Notes: generated by a model not told the origin, from the letters alone. Positions 1 through 8,396 are shown, numbered from the stretch's first letter. The stretch is DNA of 64,000 nt from Azospirillum halopraeferens DSM 3675 (GCF_000429625.1 NZ_KE386927.1:530173-594172); one strand, 5' to 3'. Made by a program: numbers and translations.

Positions 1-1
1 G

Positions 2-427
2 GACCGGGTGCTGGACGACGTGGAGCGGCGGCACTACCCGCACCTGCCGCCGCCGCGCCCGCCCGGCCTGCTGGCCGAGGTGGCGACGGCGCTGCGCTTC
101 CTGGCCGTGGTGGTGGCGGTCAACGTGGTGGCGCTGCCGCTCTACCTCACCCTGCCGGGGCTGAACCTGGCGGTCTACTACACCGTCAACGGCTATCTGC
201 TGGGGCGGGAGTATTTCGAGCTGGTGGCGATCCGCCGGCTGGGGCGGCGCGGTGCCGCGGACGCCCGCCGGGCGGCCGGACTGAGACCTTTTGCGGCCGG
301 CGCCATTATCGCCTTCCTTTCCACCGTCCCGCTGCTGAATCTGTTCGTCCCGGTCGTCGCGACCGCCTTCATGGCCCACGTCTACCACACCATGAATGGG
401 CGCTTGCGGCCGGCCGGACGACCGTGA
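2..427 (+). CDS. EI24-domain membrane protein (5' truncated)
   Basis: The reading frame is open from the first bases, so the gene very probably begins left of the window; a GTG at position 8 is in frame but gives only 139 residues, short for this family (usually above 200). The visible part has one long hydrophobic stretch of about 45 residues including the run LPGLNLAVYYTVNGYLLGRE and a second near the C-terminus (STVPLLNLFVPVVATAFMAH). This pattern and the NGYLLGREYFE motif match the EI24/CysZ-like domain of integral membrane proteins, whose substrate in alphaproteobacteria is not settled. It ends 93 bases before the bactofilin start on the same strand. Membrane location is confident; molecular function is not known. 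Confidence 0.75.
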   Translation, partial: DRVLDDVERRHYPHLPPPRPPGLLAEVATALRFLAVVVAVNVVALPLYLTLPGLNLAVYYTVNGYLLGREYFELVAIRRLGRRGAADARRAAGLRPFAAGAIIAFLSTVPLLNLFVPVVATAFMAHVYHTMNGRLRPAGRP

Positions 428-520
428 TAACCCGCAAGGGATGGATCTTCGCGAAGGACCGCGGCGCGGCATCCGGTGAGGCCGTCCATCCCGCCTGACC
501 TGAACCAGGGGACTTCCTGC

Positions 521-1345
521 ATGCTGTTCGGACGAAAGAACCCGCCGGCCGGTGCGCCCAAGCCCGCGGGCGCCGACACGGCCGCAGCCGCCGCGCCGGA
601 CGCGGCCGCCGTCGCGCCGGCTTCGCCGCCGCTTACCGGGGCCTTCCCCGGCGAGGCCCCCGCGGACCAGGGTGCCGTGCCGGCGGCGCCGTCACACGCC
701 CCCGGCCCCGCGCTTTCGCCGGTGCCGCCGCAGCCCGCCCCGGGGCCGACGCTCCGCTCGCCCTATTCCGACAAGGGACCCGAGATGAACACCACCCCGC
801 CCAAGCCGCCGACTCCGCCCTCCGCGGCCGCCGCCTTCAAGACCGACATCCCGCGCCGCATGGTGGACATGCCCGGCGCCGTGCCGCGCCGTCCCGACGC
901 CGCTCCCGCCGCGGCCCCCACCGCCGCTCCCGCCGCTCCGGCGGCGGTCGAGCAGCGCCGGCTGATCGTCGGGCGCGACATCTCGCTGTCGGGCGAGATC
1001 GCGTCGTGCGACGTGCTGGTGGTCGAAGGCACGGTGGAGGCCAAGCTGCGCGACGGCCGCAACATCGAGATCGCCGAATCCGGCCTGTTCAAGGGCTCGG
1101 TGGAGATCGACGAGGCCGACATCGGCGGCCGCTTCGAGGGCGACATCCAGGTGCGCGGCCGCCTGCGGGTGCGCTCCACCGGCAAGATCAACGGCTCCAT
1201 CCGCTACGGCGAACTGGAGGTCGAGGCGGGTGGCCAGCTCATCGGCGACATCCAGGTCTATTCCGCGGCGTCCAAACCCGCCGCCGCTCCCGCTCCCGCG
1301 GCGGTCGCACCGGCTCCGGCTCCGGAAGCGATCCCGGCGGAGTGA
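521..1345 (+). CDS. Bactofilin family cytoskeletal protein
   Basis: Bactofilins polymerise without nucleotide and form scaffolds that localise wall or stalk enzymes. The C-terminal part (roughly residues 145-250) has the repeating short beta-strand pattern of the bactofilin core: IVGRDISLSGEI, VVEGTVEAKL, LFKGSVEIDEADIGGRFEGD and GKINGSIRYGELEVEAGG, ending in GDIQVY. The first ~140 residues are low-complexity Ala/Pro, and a short Ala/Pro tail follows the core; such disordered flanks are typical. I chose the ATG at 521 because AGGGGA lies about six bases upstream; an in-frame GTG at 476 has no such site. A further ATG at 785 could give a form lacking half of the disordered region. No membrane segment is visible. 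Confidence 0.88.
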   Translation: MLFGRKNPPAGAPKPAGADTAAAAAPDAAAVAPASPPLTGAFPGEAPADQGAVPAAPSHAPGPALSPVPPQPAPGPTLRSPYSDKGPEMNTTPPKPPTPPSAAAAFKTDIPRRMVDMPGAVPRRPDAAPAAAPTAAPAAPAAVEQRRLIVGRDISLSGEIASCDVLVVEGTVEAKLRDGRNIEIAESGLFKGSVEIDEADIGGRFEGDIQVRGRLRVRSTGKINGSIRYGELEVEAGGQLIGDIQVYSAASKPAAAPAPAAVAPAPAPEAIPAE

Positions 1346-1383
1346 TCCGTCCGGCGTGATCCGTCCGGCGTGACGCAAGGGCT

Positions 1384-2043
1384 TCAGCCCGGCTCGGCCA
1401 GCGCCGTGCCGGGCTGTGTCTTGTCCGGATAGGCGCAGAGATCGCGGATCGGGCACACGGGGCAGTCCGGCAGCCGCGCCTTGCAGACATAGCGGCCGTG
1501 CAGGATCAGCCAGTGGTGGGCGTGACGGCGATAGGGGCCGGGCACCACCTCCAGCAGGCGTTTCTCCACCGCATCCGGCGTCTTGCCTGGCGCCAGGCCG
1601 GTGCGGTTGGCGACCCGGAAGATGTGGGTGTCCACCGCCATCGTCTCGTCGCCCCAGGCGACGTTGAGGACGACGTTGGCCGTCTTGCGCCCGACGCCGG
1701 GCAGCGCCTGCAGGGCCTCGCGGTCGCGCGGCACCTCCCCGCCGTGGTCCCGCTCCAGGATTTCCGACAGCTTGATGACGTTGCGGGCCTTGGTGTTGAA
1801 CAGGCCGATCGTCCGGATGTGTTGCCGCAGCCCCTCCTCCCCCAGCTCCAGCATCGCGCGCGGCGTGCGCACCCGTTCAAACAGGGCGCGGGTGGCCCGG
1901 TTGACGCCGGCGTCGGTGGCCTGCGCCGACAGCACCACCGCCACCAGCAGCGTGAAGGGGTTGACGTACTCCAGCTCGCTTTTCGGTTCGGGGTTGGCGG
2001 CGGCGAGGCGGCGGAACAGTTCTTCTGTGTCGCGGGTTTTCAT
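1384..2043 (-). CDS. nth: Endonuclease III (DNA glycosylase/AP lyase)
   Basis: Removes oxidised pyrimidines from DNA and nicks the resulting abasic site in base excision repair. The 219 residues match the family length. The helix-hairpin-helix LPGVGRKTANVVLNVAW carries the catalytic lysine (K120), followed by the catalytic aspartate in VDTH (D138). The 4Fe-4S cluster ligands are present with canonical C-X6-C-X2-C-X5-C spacing at C187, C194, C197 and C203. It converges on the bactofilin gene and is divergent from the DUF2244 gene 56 bases away; the nth/DUF2244 neighbourhood recurs in alphaproteobacteria. The start is an ATG at 2043. Confidence 0.97.
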   Translation of the reverse strand: MKTRDTEELFRRLAAANPEPKSELEYVNPFTLLVAVVLSAQATDAGVNRATRALFERVRTPRAMLELGEEGLRQHIRTIGLFNTKARNVIKLSEILERDHGGEVPRDREALQALPGVGRKTANVVLNVAWGDETMAVDTHIFRVANRTGLAPGKTPDAVEKRLLEVVPGPYRRHAHHWLILHGRYVCKARLPDCPVCPIRDLCAYPDKTQPGTALAEPG

Positions 2044-2099
2044 GAGGCCGACTGTAGCCGGCTTTACGGGAAACGCAATCCGGGCCAGGATCGACGACC

Positions 2100-2618
2100 A
2101 TGCAGCCGAACGAGCAACCGCCGCAGCCCACCCCCGTGCGGGTCTTCTTCGACGCGATCCTCCACCCCCACCGCAGCCTGGGGCGCACCGGGTTCCTGGT
2201 GCTGATGGCGGCGGTGGTGTTGGTCAGCGCCGTGGTCGGAACGGCCTTCCTGGTGCAGGGGGCGTGGCCGGTGACCGGCTTCTTCGGGCTGGACGTGCTG
2301 CTCCTGTGGTGGGCGTTCCGCGCCAATTACCGCTCGGCCCGCCGCTATGAACGGGTGCGCCTGACCGACCGGGAGCTGACGGTGCAGCGGGTCGCCTGGA
2401 AGCAGCCGGACCGCACCTGGCGCTTCCAGCCGCACTGGCTGCGCGTCTCCATGGACGATCCGCCCCGCCACGAAAGCCAGGTGACCCTGTCGTCCCACGG
2501 CCGGTCGGTGGTGGTCGGCTCTTTCCTCAGCCCGGACGAGCGGGCCGACTTCGCCCGTGCCCTGCGCCGGGCACTGGATGCCTGGCGCCGGCCGCCCTGC
2601 CGCCCCAACCCCGTGTAG
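2100..2618 (+). CDS. DUF2244 family membrane protein
   Basis: A 172-residue protein of the DUF2244 (integral membrane) family, whose biochemical role is unknown. Two adjacent hydrophobic segments (about residues 30-52 and 57-74, GFLVLMAAVVLVSAVVGTAF and FFGLDVLLLWWAFRANYR) are followed by a soluble C-terminal half with the family pattern RRYERVRLTDRELTVQR and WRFQPHWLRV. The ATG at 2100 is chosen; an earlier in-frame start lacks the family pattern. A hairpin (2603-2631, one mismatch, loop containing the TAG stop codon) could end transcription but has no T-tract. The gene starts a tandem run with the alkyltransferase fusion 86 bases downstream; that distance does not prove co-transcription. 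Confidence 0.85.
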   Translation: MQPNEQPPQPTPVRVFFDAILHPHRSLGRTGFLVLMAAVVLVSAVVGTAFLVQGAWPVTGFFGLDVLLLWWAFRANYRSARRYERVRLTDRELTVQRVAWKQPDRTWRFQPHWLRVSMDDPPRHESQVTLSSHGRSVVVGSFLSPDERADFARALRRALDAWRRPPCRPNPV

Positions 2619-2704
2619 AGCGGGGTCGGGGGCGCAAGATTCGGGTTGGTGGCCGGGCCGGGACGCGCCAGACTCGCCGGTGTCCACCAACCGGGAGACC
2701 GCCC

Positions 2705-3634
2705 GTGACCGGCCTCGACTCCGTTTCCGACGCCATCGGCGACCCCGTCGATGCGCGCCACCACCGCGCCATGGCCGCCGCCATCCGCCACGTGGCGGAA
2801 CGCTGGACCGAACAGCCGACCCTGGAGGACCTGGCCGGGCTGGCCGGGATGAGTCCGTTCCACTTCCAGCGCCTGTTCACCCGCTGGGTGGGGATCAGCC
2901 CCAAGCGGTTCGTGCAATACCTGACGCTGGATGGCGCCCGGCGCCTGCTGGACGACAACCGCAGCCTCCTCGACACTGCCCTCGACGTCGGCCTGTCGGG
3001 GCCGTCCCGGCTGCACGACCTGTTCGTCGCCTGCGAGGGGATGACGCCCGGGGAGTACAAGGCGCTGGGCGACGGCCTGACCATCCGGTGGGGCCTGCAC
3101 GACTGTCCCTTCGGCCGGGCGCTGGTGGGGCTGACCGCGCGCGGCGTCTGCTGGCTCAGCTTCTCCGACCGGGACGACGCCGGCGACGCGCTGGCCGAGT
3201 TCACCGCGGCGTGGCCGGCCGCCCGGCTGGTGGAGGACGCCGCCGCCACGGCACCGGTGGCGGCGCGGGTGTTCGGCCCCGCCGCGCCGGCCGGGGCGGG
3301 CGAGCCGCTGCGCCTGCTGCTGCGCGGCACCAACTTCCAGATCAAGGTGTGGGAGGCGCTGCTGCGCATCCCCGAGGGCGCCGTCGCCAGCTACGAGGAC
3401 GTTGCCCGCGCCATCGGCCAACCCACCGCATCGCGCGCCGTCGGCGCCGCCGTCGGCCGCAACCCCGTGTGCGTGCTGATCCCCTGCCACCGGGTGATCC
3501 AGAAATCGGGGATCATCCACAACTACCGCTACGGTGTGCCGCGCAAGCGCGCCCTGCTGGCCTGGGAACAGGCCCGCCGGTCCCCGGCCGCGGACGGCGC
3601 CGGAGTCACATCCCCAGCACGTCGCGCATGGTGA
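2705..3634 (+). CDS. AraC-type regulator fused to methylated-DNA methyltransferase (Ada-like, no N-terminal sensor)
   Basis: Residues ~20-120 form an AraC-type double helix-turn-helix (TLEDLAGLAGMSPFHFQRLFTRWVGISPKRFV), and residues ~205-290 form the O6-alkylguanine-DNA alkyltransferase domain with the invariant PCHRV motif; C261 is the suicide acceptor. Canonical Ada proteins carry in addition an N-terminal zinc-Cys methylphosphotriester sensor; here the protein starts directly at the HTH domain, so phosphotriester-triggered autoactivation is not expected. Likely role: repair of O6-methylguanine, possibly with regulation of its own or other genes. The start is a GTG preceded by GGGAGA. The last 29 bases overlap the 3' end of dapB on the opposite strand. 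Confidence 0.92.
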   Translation: MTGLDSVSDAIGDPVDARHHRAMAAAIRHVAERWTEQPTLEDLAGLAGMSPFHFQRLFTRWVGISPKRFVQYLTLDGARRLLDDNRSLLDTALDVGLSGPSRLHDLFVACEGMTPGEYKALGDGLTIRWGLHDCPFGRALVGLTARGVCWLSFSDRDDAGDALAEFTAAWPAARLVEDAAATAPVAARVFGPAAPAGAGEPLRLLLRGTNFQIKVWEALLRIPEGAVASYEDVARAIGQPTASRAVGAAVGRNPVCVLIPCHRVIQKSGIIHNYRYGVPRKRALLAWEQARRSPAADGAGVTSPARRAW

Positions 3635-4403
3635 ACAGCCCCGACGGCTTGTCGTTGGCCCACATGGCGGCGCGCACGGCGCCGCGGGCGAAGACCTGGC
3701 GGCTGGACGCCTTGTGGGTCAGCTCGATCCGCTCCCCTTCGGCGGCGAAGACGACGGTGTGGTCGCCCACCACGTCGCCGCCGCGCAGGGTGGCGAAGCC
3801 GATGGAGCCGGGGGTGCGCGGGCCGGTGTGGCCATCGCGGACCTTCTGCCAGACCCGGTCCAGGTCAACCCCGCGGCCCTGCGCGGCGGCGTGCCCCAGC
3901 CCCAGCGCCGTGCCCGAGGGGGCGTCCACCTTGTGGCGGTGGTGCATCTCGACGATCTCGATGTCGTAGTCCTCGGCCAGCACCCCGGCGACCCGTTCCA
4001 CCAGCGCGAACAGCAGGTTCACGCCCACCGACATGTTCGGTGCGTGGACGATGGGGGTGTGGGTGGCCGCCCGCGCCAGGGATTCGCGCTGCGCCGGGTT
4101 CAGCCCGGTGGTGCCGACCACCAGCACCGTCTCGCTCTGCGCCGCCAGGGCGGCGTGGCGTTCGGCGGCGTCGGGGGTGGTGAAGTCGATGATCGCGTCG
4201 GCCTCGGCGAACAGCGGCACGGGGTCGTCGATGGCCAGCACCCCCGACGGCTCCAGCCCGGCGATGACGGCGACGTCCTGGCCCACCAGCGGACCGCCGA
4301 CCCGCTCGGTGCCGCCGGCCAGGGTGCAGCCCGGCGTGGCGACGATCTCCTGCACCAGCATCCGGCCCATCCGTCCGCCGCATCCGACGACGCCGATCTT
4401 CAT
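3606..4403 (-). CDS. dapB: 4-hydroxy-tetrahydrodipicolinate reductase
   Basis: Catalyses the NAD(P)H-dependent second step of the diaminopimelate/lysine pathway, making peptidoglycan and lysine precursors in the cytoplasm. The Rossmann nucleotide site is at the N-terminus (MKIGVVGCGGRMGRMLVQ), and the family signature EIVEMHHRHKVDAPSGTAL contains the catalytic His and substrate-binding Lys. The 265-residue length is normal. The frame stays open further upstream to 4727, but the ATG at 4403 is the only start that gives the Rossmann fold at residue 2. It is tail-to-tail with the AraC-alkyltransferase gene, overlapping it by 29 bases. Confidence 0.97.
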   Translation of the reverse strand: MKIGVVGCGGRMGRMLVQEIVATPGCTLAGGTERVGGPLVGQDVAVIAGLEPSGVLAIDDPVPLFAEADAIIDFTTPDAAERHAALAAQSETVLVVGTTGLNPAQRESLARAATHTPIVHAPNMSVGVNLLFALVERVAGVLAEDYDIEIVEMHHRHKVDAPSGTALGLGHAAAQGRGVDLDRVWQKVRDGHTGPRTPGSIGFATLRGGDVVGDHTVVFAAEGERIELTHKASSRQVFARGAVRAAMWANDKPSGLFTMRDVLGM

Positions 4404-4486
4404 CTCCGCCTCCCGCCTCGACCCGTTGCCTGCCGGAACCGGCTGTAGCACACCCGGCGGCGGCCGACTACCCGGTCGGCGGCCCC

Positions 4487-4882
4487 TCAGCGCCGCCCGT
4501 TGCGGCGCGGCCGGCCGCCGCCGGGCGGCGGCGTCTCGTCCAGGATGCCCAGCAGGGCGTCCAGCGTCCGCTCGTCCAGGCTGCGGATGCGTTCGGCCAG
4601 ACGGTTGGCCAGTTCGGTCGCCCTGGGCGTCAGGCCGGCGGTGTCCACGGTGACCCGGGGGTGCGACAGGGCGGCCAGGCGCTCCAGCTCCTCCGCCTCG
4701 TCCCAGATGATGCCGAAATAGCCGCACACCTGCCGCACCAACTGGGGCGAGGGCTGGCCGCGCTTGCCGTGCTCCAGCGCCGACAGATAGGCCGAGGAGA
4801 TGTGCAGGTCAGCCGCCATCTGCTTCAGCGTCACCCCCCTGGCGGCGCGCAGGGCGCGGACCCGCTCGCCGAACGGCGTCAC
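4487..4882 (-). CDS. XRE-family helix-turn-helix regulator
   Basis: A 131-residue protein with an N-terminal lambda-repressor-type HTH (FGERVRALRAARGVTLKQMA, then HISSAYLSALEHGKRG and PSPQLVRQVCGYF), which should bind DNA; the rest is helical and ends in a basic Pro/Gly/Arg tail. Such proteins regulate small local circuits, but the target is not visible here. The start is a GTG whose bases overlap the stop codon of the Smr gene (GTGA, 4879-4882), so its translation is probably coupled to Smr. A longer in-frame reading to 5401 is the shadow of the Smr gene. I do not recognise a specific named regulator. Confidence 0.88.
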   Translation of the reverse strand: MTPFGERVRALRAARGVTLKQMAADLHISSAYLSALEHGKRGQPSPQLVRQVCGYFGIIWDEAEELERLAALSHPRVTVDTAGLTPRATELANRLAERIRSLDERTLDALLGILDETPPPGGGRPRRNGRR

Positions 4883-5442
4883 GGCCCGGCGTCCCGGCGG
4901 CGGCGGATCAGGACGTAGAGGGCGCCGTCGCCGCCGTGCCGGGGCTGCGCCGCCTGCACCGCCAGGATCAGCGGGCGCAGGGCCGGCTCGGCCAGCCAGC
5001 GCGGCACCACCCGGCGCAGGATGCCACCGTCGGGGCTGAAGTTGCCCTTGCCGGTGATCACCAGAACGCAGCGCCGCCCCTCGTGCCGGCAGCGGTGGAT
5101 GAAGGCGGCCAATGCCCCGTGCGCCTGGTCCTGCGTCATGCCGTGCAGGTCGATGCGCCCGTCGATCTCCATGCGGCCCTTGCGCAGCCGGTCGGCGGAG
5201 CGGCGATCCATGTCGGCCAGCTCCCCCGCCCGCAGGGGCCGCAGGGCCGGCGCGGCGCGCCGCGCCGGGGCCGGCACGGCGGGGGCCGGGACGGGGACGG
5301 GCGCCGCCGGCTCCGGCTGCGGCTGCGGCGGGGCGGAGGTCATCTCCTCCGCCAGGGTGCGGCCGGGCAGGGGGGCGGCGTCGCGCATGGCGATGCGCCA
5401 CAGCCGGCGCTCCTCCTCGCTCAGCGTCCGCTTGCGGGTCAT
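4879..5442 (-). CDS. Smr/MutS2-domain protein (DUF of SmrA type)
   Basis: A 187-residue protein whose C-terminal half is a Smr domain, a fold found in DNA or RNA nicking endonucleases. Family motifs are IDLHGMTQDQAH, VLVITGKGNFSPDGGILRR and HGGDGALYVLIRRR, matching the LDLHG, TGKG and GGxGAxxV blocks. The N-terminal half is charged, then Pro/Ala-rich, and looks disordered. The substrate of the free-standing alphaproteobacterial Smr proteins is not established. It sits 13 bases downstream of lutC on the same strand and overlaps the XRE gene by four bases, so it could be read through from the lut operon, though a link to lactate metabolism is not implied. Confidence 0.9.
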   Translation of the reverse strand: MTRKRTLSEEERRLWRIAMRDAAPLPGRTLAEEMTSAPPQPQPEPAAPVPVPAPAVPAPARRAAPALRPLRAGELADMDRRSADRLRKGRMEIDGRIDLHGMTQDQAHGALAAFIHRCRHEGRRCVLVITGKGNFSPDGGILRRVVPRWLAEPALRPLILAVQAAQPRHGGDGALYVLIRRRRDAGP

Positions 5443-5455
5443 CGTCGCCCCCCGG

Positions 5456-6163
5456 TCAGCCGGCTGCGGACGCGGTGTCGGCGTCCTCGACCAGCAGGAT
5501 GTGGAGGCTGCGCGGCCCGTGGGCGCCGAGCTGGATGGTCTGTTCGATGTCGCCCGTGCGGGAGGGGCCGGTGACCAGGTTCACCGTGCGCGGAATCCAA
5601 GATCCGCCGGCATCGGACCGGCGTCGCAACAGATCCCACGCGTCCTCGTAGGTGGCGACGATGCGGCGGCGCGGCAGCACGACGATGTGGGTGTCGGGCA
5701 GGAAGTTCAGGGTGGTAGGATGTTCCGGACCCGAAACAAGCATCAGCGTGCCGGTTTCGGCGATGCCGGCGAAGGCCCCGGTCACCGACACGGGGTCGTC
5801 GTCTCCGGCGGGTCCACGGCTCACCGTCAGGGCCGGGCGGGTGTGCCAGGGCACGGCGGCGAGCAGCGGGTCGGGGGCCGTCCGCACCGCCGCCGGCAGG
5901 TTGCGGGACGCCAGCAGGTCGGCCACCGCGTCGGCCACGGCTGCCGTGTCGGGCAGCCGCTCCACCGTGGCCGCCGCCTCGGTGGCCATCGCCACGAACA
6001 GGGCCACCCGCTCCGGCTCGGGCACCAGGGCGCGGGCGGGCACCGGGTTGCGGGGGTGGTCGGCGAGGCGGCGCTCCACCGCGTCGCGCCGGGCGTCGTC
6101 GCCGCCGGGTTGGCCGAGCCGCCGGCGCAAGCCGCCGAGGATGCGCTCCCGCGACCCGCTCAT
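5456..6163 (-). CDS. lutC: Lactate utilisation protein C
   Basis: Third component of the LutABC iron-sulfur L-lactate dehydrogenase complex, which oxidises L-lactate to pyruvate. The 235 residues belong to the LUD (DUF162) family: GAFAGIAETGTLMLVSGPEHPTTLNFLPDTHIVVL is the diagnostic block (given here in pieces: AETGTLML, then NFLPDTHIVV), and the C-terminus has TGPSRTGDIEQTIQLGAHGP. LutC has no iron-sulfur motif of its own. The ATG at 6163 overlaps the lutB stop (ATGA, 6160-6163), indicating translational coupling. A longer in-frame reading lies over lutB and is not credible. Confidence 0.94.
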   Translation of the reverse strand: MSGSRERILGGLRRRLGQPGGDDARRDAVERRLADHPRNPVPARALVPEPERVALFVAMATEAAATVERLPDTAAVADAVADLLASRNLPAAVRTAPDPLLAAVPWHTRPALTVSRGPAGDDDPVSVTGAFAGIAETGTLMLVSGPEHPTTLNFLPDTHIVVLPRRRIVATYEDAWDLLRRRSDAGGSWIPRTVNLVTGPSRTGDIEQTIQLGAHGPRSLHILLVEDADTASAAG

Positions 6164-7587
6164 GGGCCGTCCCCCGTCCGCCGTTCCGCCCACAGCTCCC
6201 GGAAGGTCCGGCCCTCGGGGGCGGGCAGGTCGCGGTGGCGGGTCCAGCCGCCGGCCCCCGGCAGCATGGCGAGCGTCCCGCTGCGGCGGGCCAGCCGGCG
6301 CAGCAGGCGCGCCGCCAGCCGGGCAGCGGCGTGGTAGAGGGCGGGGCGCCGGGCGAACCACGCCCATAGGGCGAGTCCGCGGCGCGTGACCGCGGGTTGC
6401 AGGCCCTGCTCCGCCTCCCGCCGGCGCCAGTGGCGCATCATCGCCGGCAGCGGGATGCGCATGGGGCACACCTCCTCGCACCGGCCGCAGAAGGTGGAGG
6501 CGTTGGGCAGGTGCTTCGCCTCCGCCAGCCCGATCAGCGCGGGGTCGAGCACGGCGCCCAGCGGCCCCGGATAGACCCAGCCGTAGGCGTGGCCGCCCAC
6601 CGCGCCATAGACCGGGCAGTGGTTCATGCAGGCGCCGCAGCGGATGCAGCGCAGCACCTCCCGGAACTCGGTGTCCATCAGGGCGGAGCGGCCATTGTCC
6701 AGCAGCACCACATGGAAGGCGCGCGGCCCGTCCGGATCGGCGGCGCGCCGCGGCCCGGCGGAGAAGGTGGTGTAGGCGGAGAACTCCTGCCCCGTGGCGG
6801 AGCGCGCCAGCAGGCGCAGCACCGTGGCGGCGTCCTCCGGGGTGGGGACCACCTTCTCGATGGAGGCCAGGACGATGTGGACCGGGGGCAGGGTCTGCGT
6901 CAGATCGCCGTTGCCCTCATTGGTGACGATGACGGTCTGGCCGGTCTCGGCGATCAGCAGGTTGGCCCCGGTGATGCCGACGTCGGCCTCGTGGAAGCGG
7001 CGGCGCAGCATGGCCCGCGCCTCGGCCAGCAGGGCGCTCGGCTCGTCCAGGGGGCGGGCGGGATCCAGCGCGGTGTGGGCGGCGCGGAAGGACTCCGCCA
7101 CCTGCTCCTTCGACACGTGGAAGGCGGGGGCGATGATATGGCTGGGCGGCTCCTTGCGGAGCTGCACGATGTACTCCCCCAGGTCGGTCTCCACCGGCAC
7201 CAGCCCGTGGGCCTCAAGGTGGTCGTTGATCGCGATCTCCTCGGCGATCATCGACTTGCCCTTGGTCACGGTCTTCGCGCCGGCGGCGCGGCAGATGGCC
7301 AGGATGGCGTCGCGCGCCCCGGCCGCGTCGGCGCACCAGTGGACGGTGCCGCCGGCGGCGCGCACCTGCGCCTCGAACCGCTCCAGGTAGAGGTCCAGGT
7401 GGGCCAGGGTATGGTCCTTGATGTCCCGGCCGCGGTCGCGCAGGGCCTCGAACTCCGGCAGCCGGTCGGCCGCCATGCGGCGGCGCAGCCGGAAGCCCGA
7501 AGCCGACTTGTCCAGCATGGCGCGCAGGCGGTCATCCGCCAGGGCGCGGCGGGCGTTCTCGGGGAAGTGGCGGGAGGACGGCTGCAT
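6160..7587 (-). CDS. lutB: Lactate utilisation iron-sulfur protein B
   Basis: Central 4Fe-4S subunit of LutABC. The N-terminal ~290 residues form a LUD domain (VTKGKSMIAEEIAIN, ETDLGEYIVQL, ITGANLLIAETGQTVIVTNE). Two ferredoxin-type cysteine clusters follow, CIRCGACMNHCPVY (about residues 313-326) and CGRCEEVCP (about 366-374), and then a basic, membrane-proximal C-terminal region with RRPALYHAAARLAARLLRR. The 475-residue length matches the family. lutA lies 13 bases upstream and lutC overlaps its end by four bases, so the three are one operon transcribed on the minus strand. Confidence 0.96.
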   Translation of the reverse strand: MQPSSRHFPENARRALADDRLRAMLDKSASGFRLRRRMAADRLPEFEALRDRGRDIKDHTLAHLDLYLERFEAQVRAAGGTVHWCADAAGARDAILAICRAAGAKTVTKGKSMIAEEIAINDHLEAHGLVPVETDLGEYIVQLRKEPPSHIIAPAFHVSKEQVAESFRAAHTALDPARPLDEPSALLAEARAMLRRRFHEADVGITGANLLIAETGQTVIVTNEGNGDLTQTLPPVHIVLASIEKVVPTPEDAATVLRLLARSATGQEFSAYTTFSAGPRRAADPDGPRAFHVVLLDNGRSALMDTEFREVLRCIRCGACMNHCPVYGAVGGHAYGWVYPGPLGAVLDPALIGLAEAKHLPNASTFCGRCEEVCPMRIPLPAMMRHWRRREAEQGLQPAVTRRGLALWAWFARRPALYHAAARLAARLLRRLARRSGTLAMLPGAGGWTRHRDLPAPEGRTFRELWAERRTGDGP

Positions 7588-7600
7588 GGTCGCGCTCCCG

Positions 7601-8356
7601 TCAGGTCCGGGCGCCGATGGGTGGCGTGCCCCCGGCCAGGCCCGACAGCACCTCCGCCACGTGGCGCACCGCGATGGGGGAGCCGTCGCGCGACAGCTTC
7701 CCCGCGATGTTCAGCAGGCAGCCGAGATCGCCGGCCAGCACGGTGTCCGCACCGGTCGCCGCGATGGCGGCGGCCTTGTCCGCCACCATGCGGTCGGAGA
7801 TGTCGGGGTACTTGACGCAGAAGGTGCCGCCGAAGCCGCAGCACGCCCCGGTGTCCGCCATCTCCCGCAGCTCCAGCCCGGCGACGGAGGCCAGCAGGCG
7901 GCGCGGCTGCTCCCGGATGCCCAGTTCGCGCAGGCCGGAGCAGGAGTCATGATAGGTCACCGCGCCGTCGTGGCGGGCCGTGACCGCCGCCACCCCCAGC
8001 ACGTCGGTGAGGTACGACACCAGCTCGTGCGTGCGGGCCGCCAGCCGCCTCGCCCGCGGCGCCCACTCCGGATCGTCGGCCAGCAGCTCCGGGTAATGGA
8101 CGCGGATCATGCCGGCGCAGGACCCCGACGGTACGACCACCGCGTCGAAGCCCTCGAACAGGGCGATGGTGCGCCGCGCCAGGTCGCGCGCCGTGCCGCG
8201 CTCGCCGGCGTTGTGGGCGGGCTGGCCGCAGCAGGTCTGGCCGTCCGGCACCGCGACCGTGCAGCCGGCGTCTTCCAGCAGCCTCACCGCGGCGAAGCCG
8301 ACGGTCGGCCGGAACAGGTCGACGAGGCAGGTGACGAACAGACCGACGGCGGGCAT
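7601..8356 (-). CDS. lutA: Lactate utilisation protein A (CCG-domain, heterodisulfide-reductase-like)
   Basis: First gene of lutABC. Two CCG domains are visible: TCCGQPAHNAGE near residue 45 and ACCGFGGTFCVKYPDIS near residue 190, each expected to bind an iron-sulfur cluster; the intervening GSCAGMIRVHYPEL and TYHDSCSGLRELGI are family-typical. The start is set at the ATG at 8356 (MPAVGLFVTCLVDLFRP), where the family alignment begins; an in-frame start at 8425 adds 23 residues of no similarity. No regulator (LutR/LldR) or lactate permease is adjacent. Confidence 0.95.
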   Translation of the reverse strand: MPAVGLFVTCLVDLFRPTVGFAAVRLLEDAGCTVAVPDGQTCCGQPAHNAGERGTARDLARRTIALFEGFDAVVVPSGSCAGMIRVHYPELLADDPEWAPRARRLAARTHELVSYLTDVLGVAAVTARHDGAVTYHDSCSGLRELGIREQPRRLLASVAGLELREMADTGACCGFGGTFCVKYPDISDRMVADKAAAIAATGADTVLAGDLGCLLNIAGKLSRDGSPIAVRHVAEVLSGLAGGTPPIGART

Positions 8357-8396
8357 GGGGCAGGGGGTATCCCGAATGGTGGGGTGCGACGGTCGG

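Noticed and set aside
36..520. The GTG at 476 as bactofilin start
   Set aside because: No ribosome-binding site and 15 residues without family character; ATG 521 has AGGGGA upstream.
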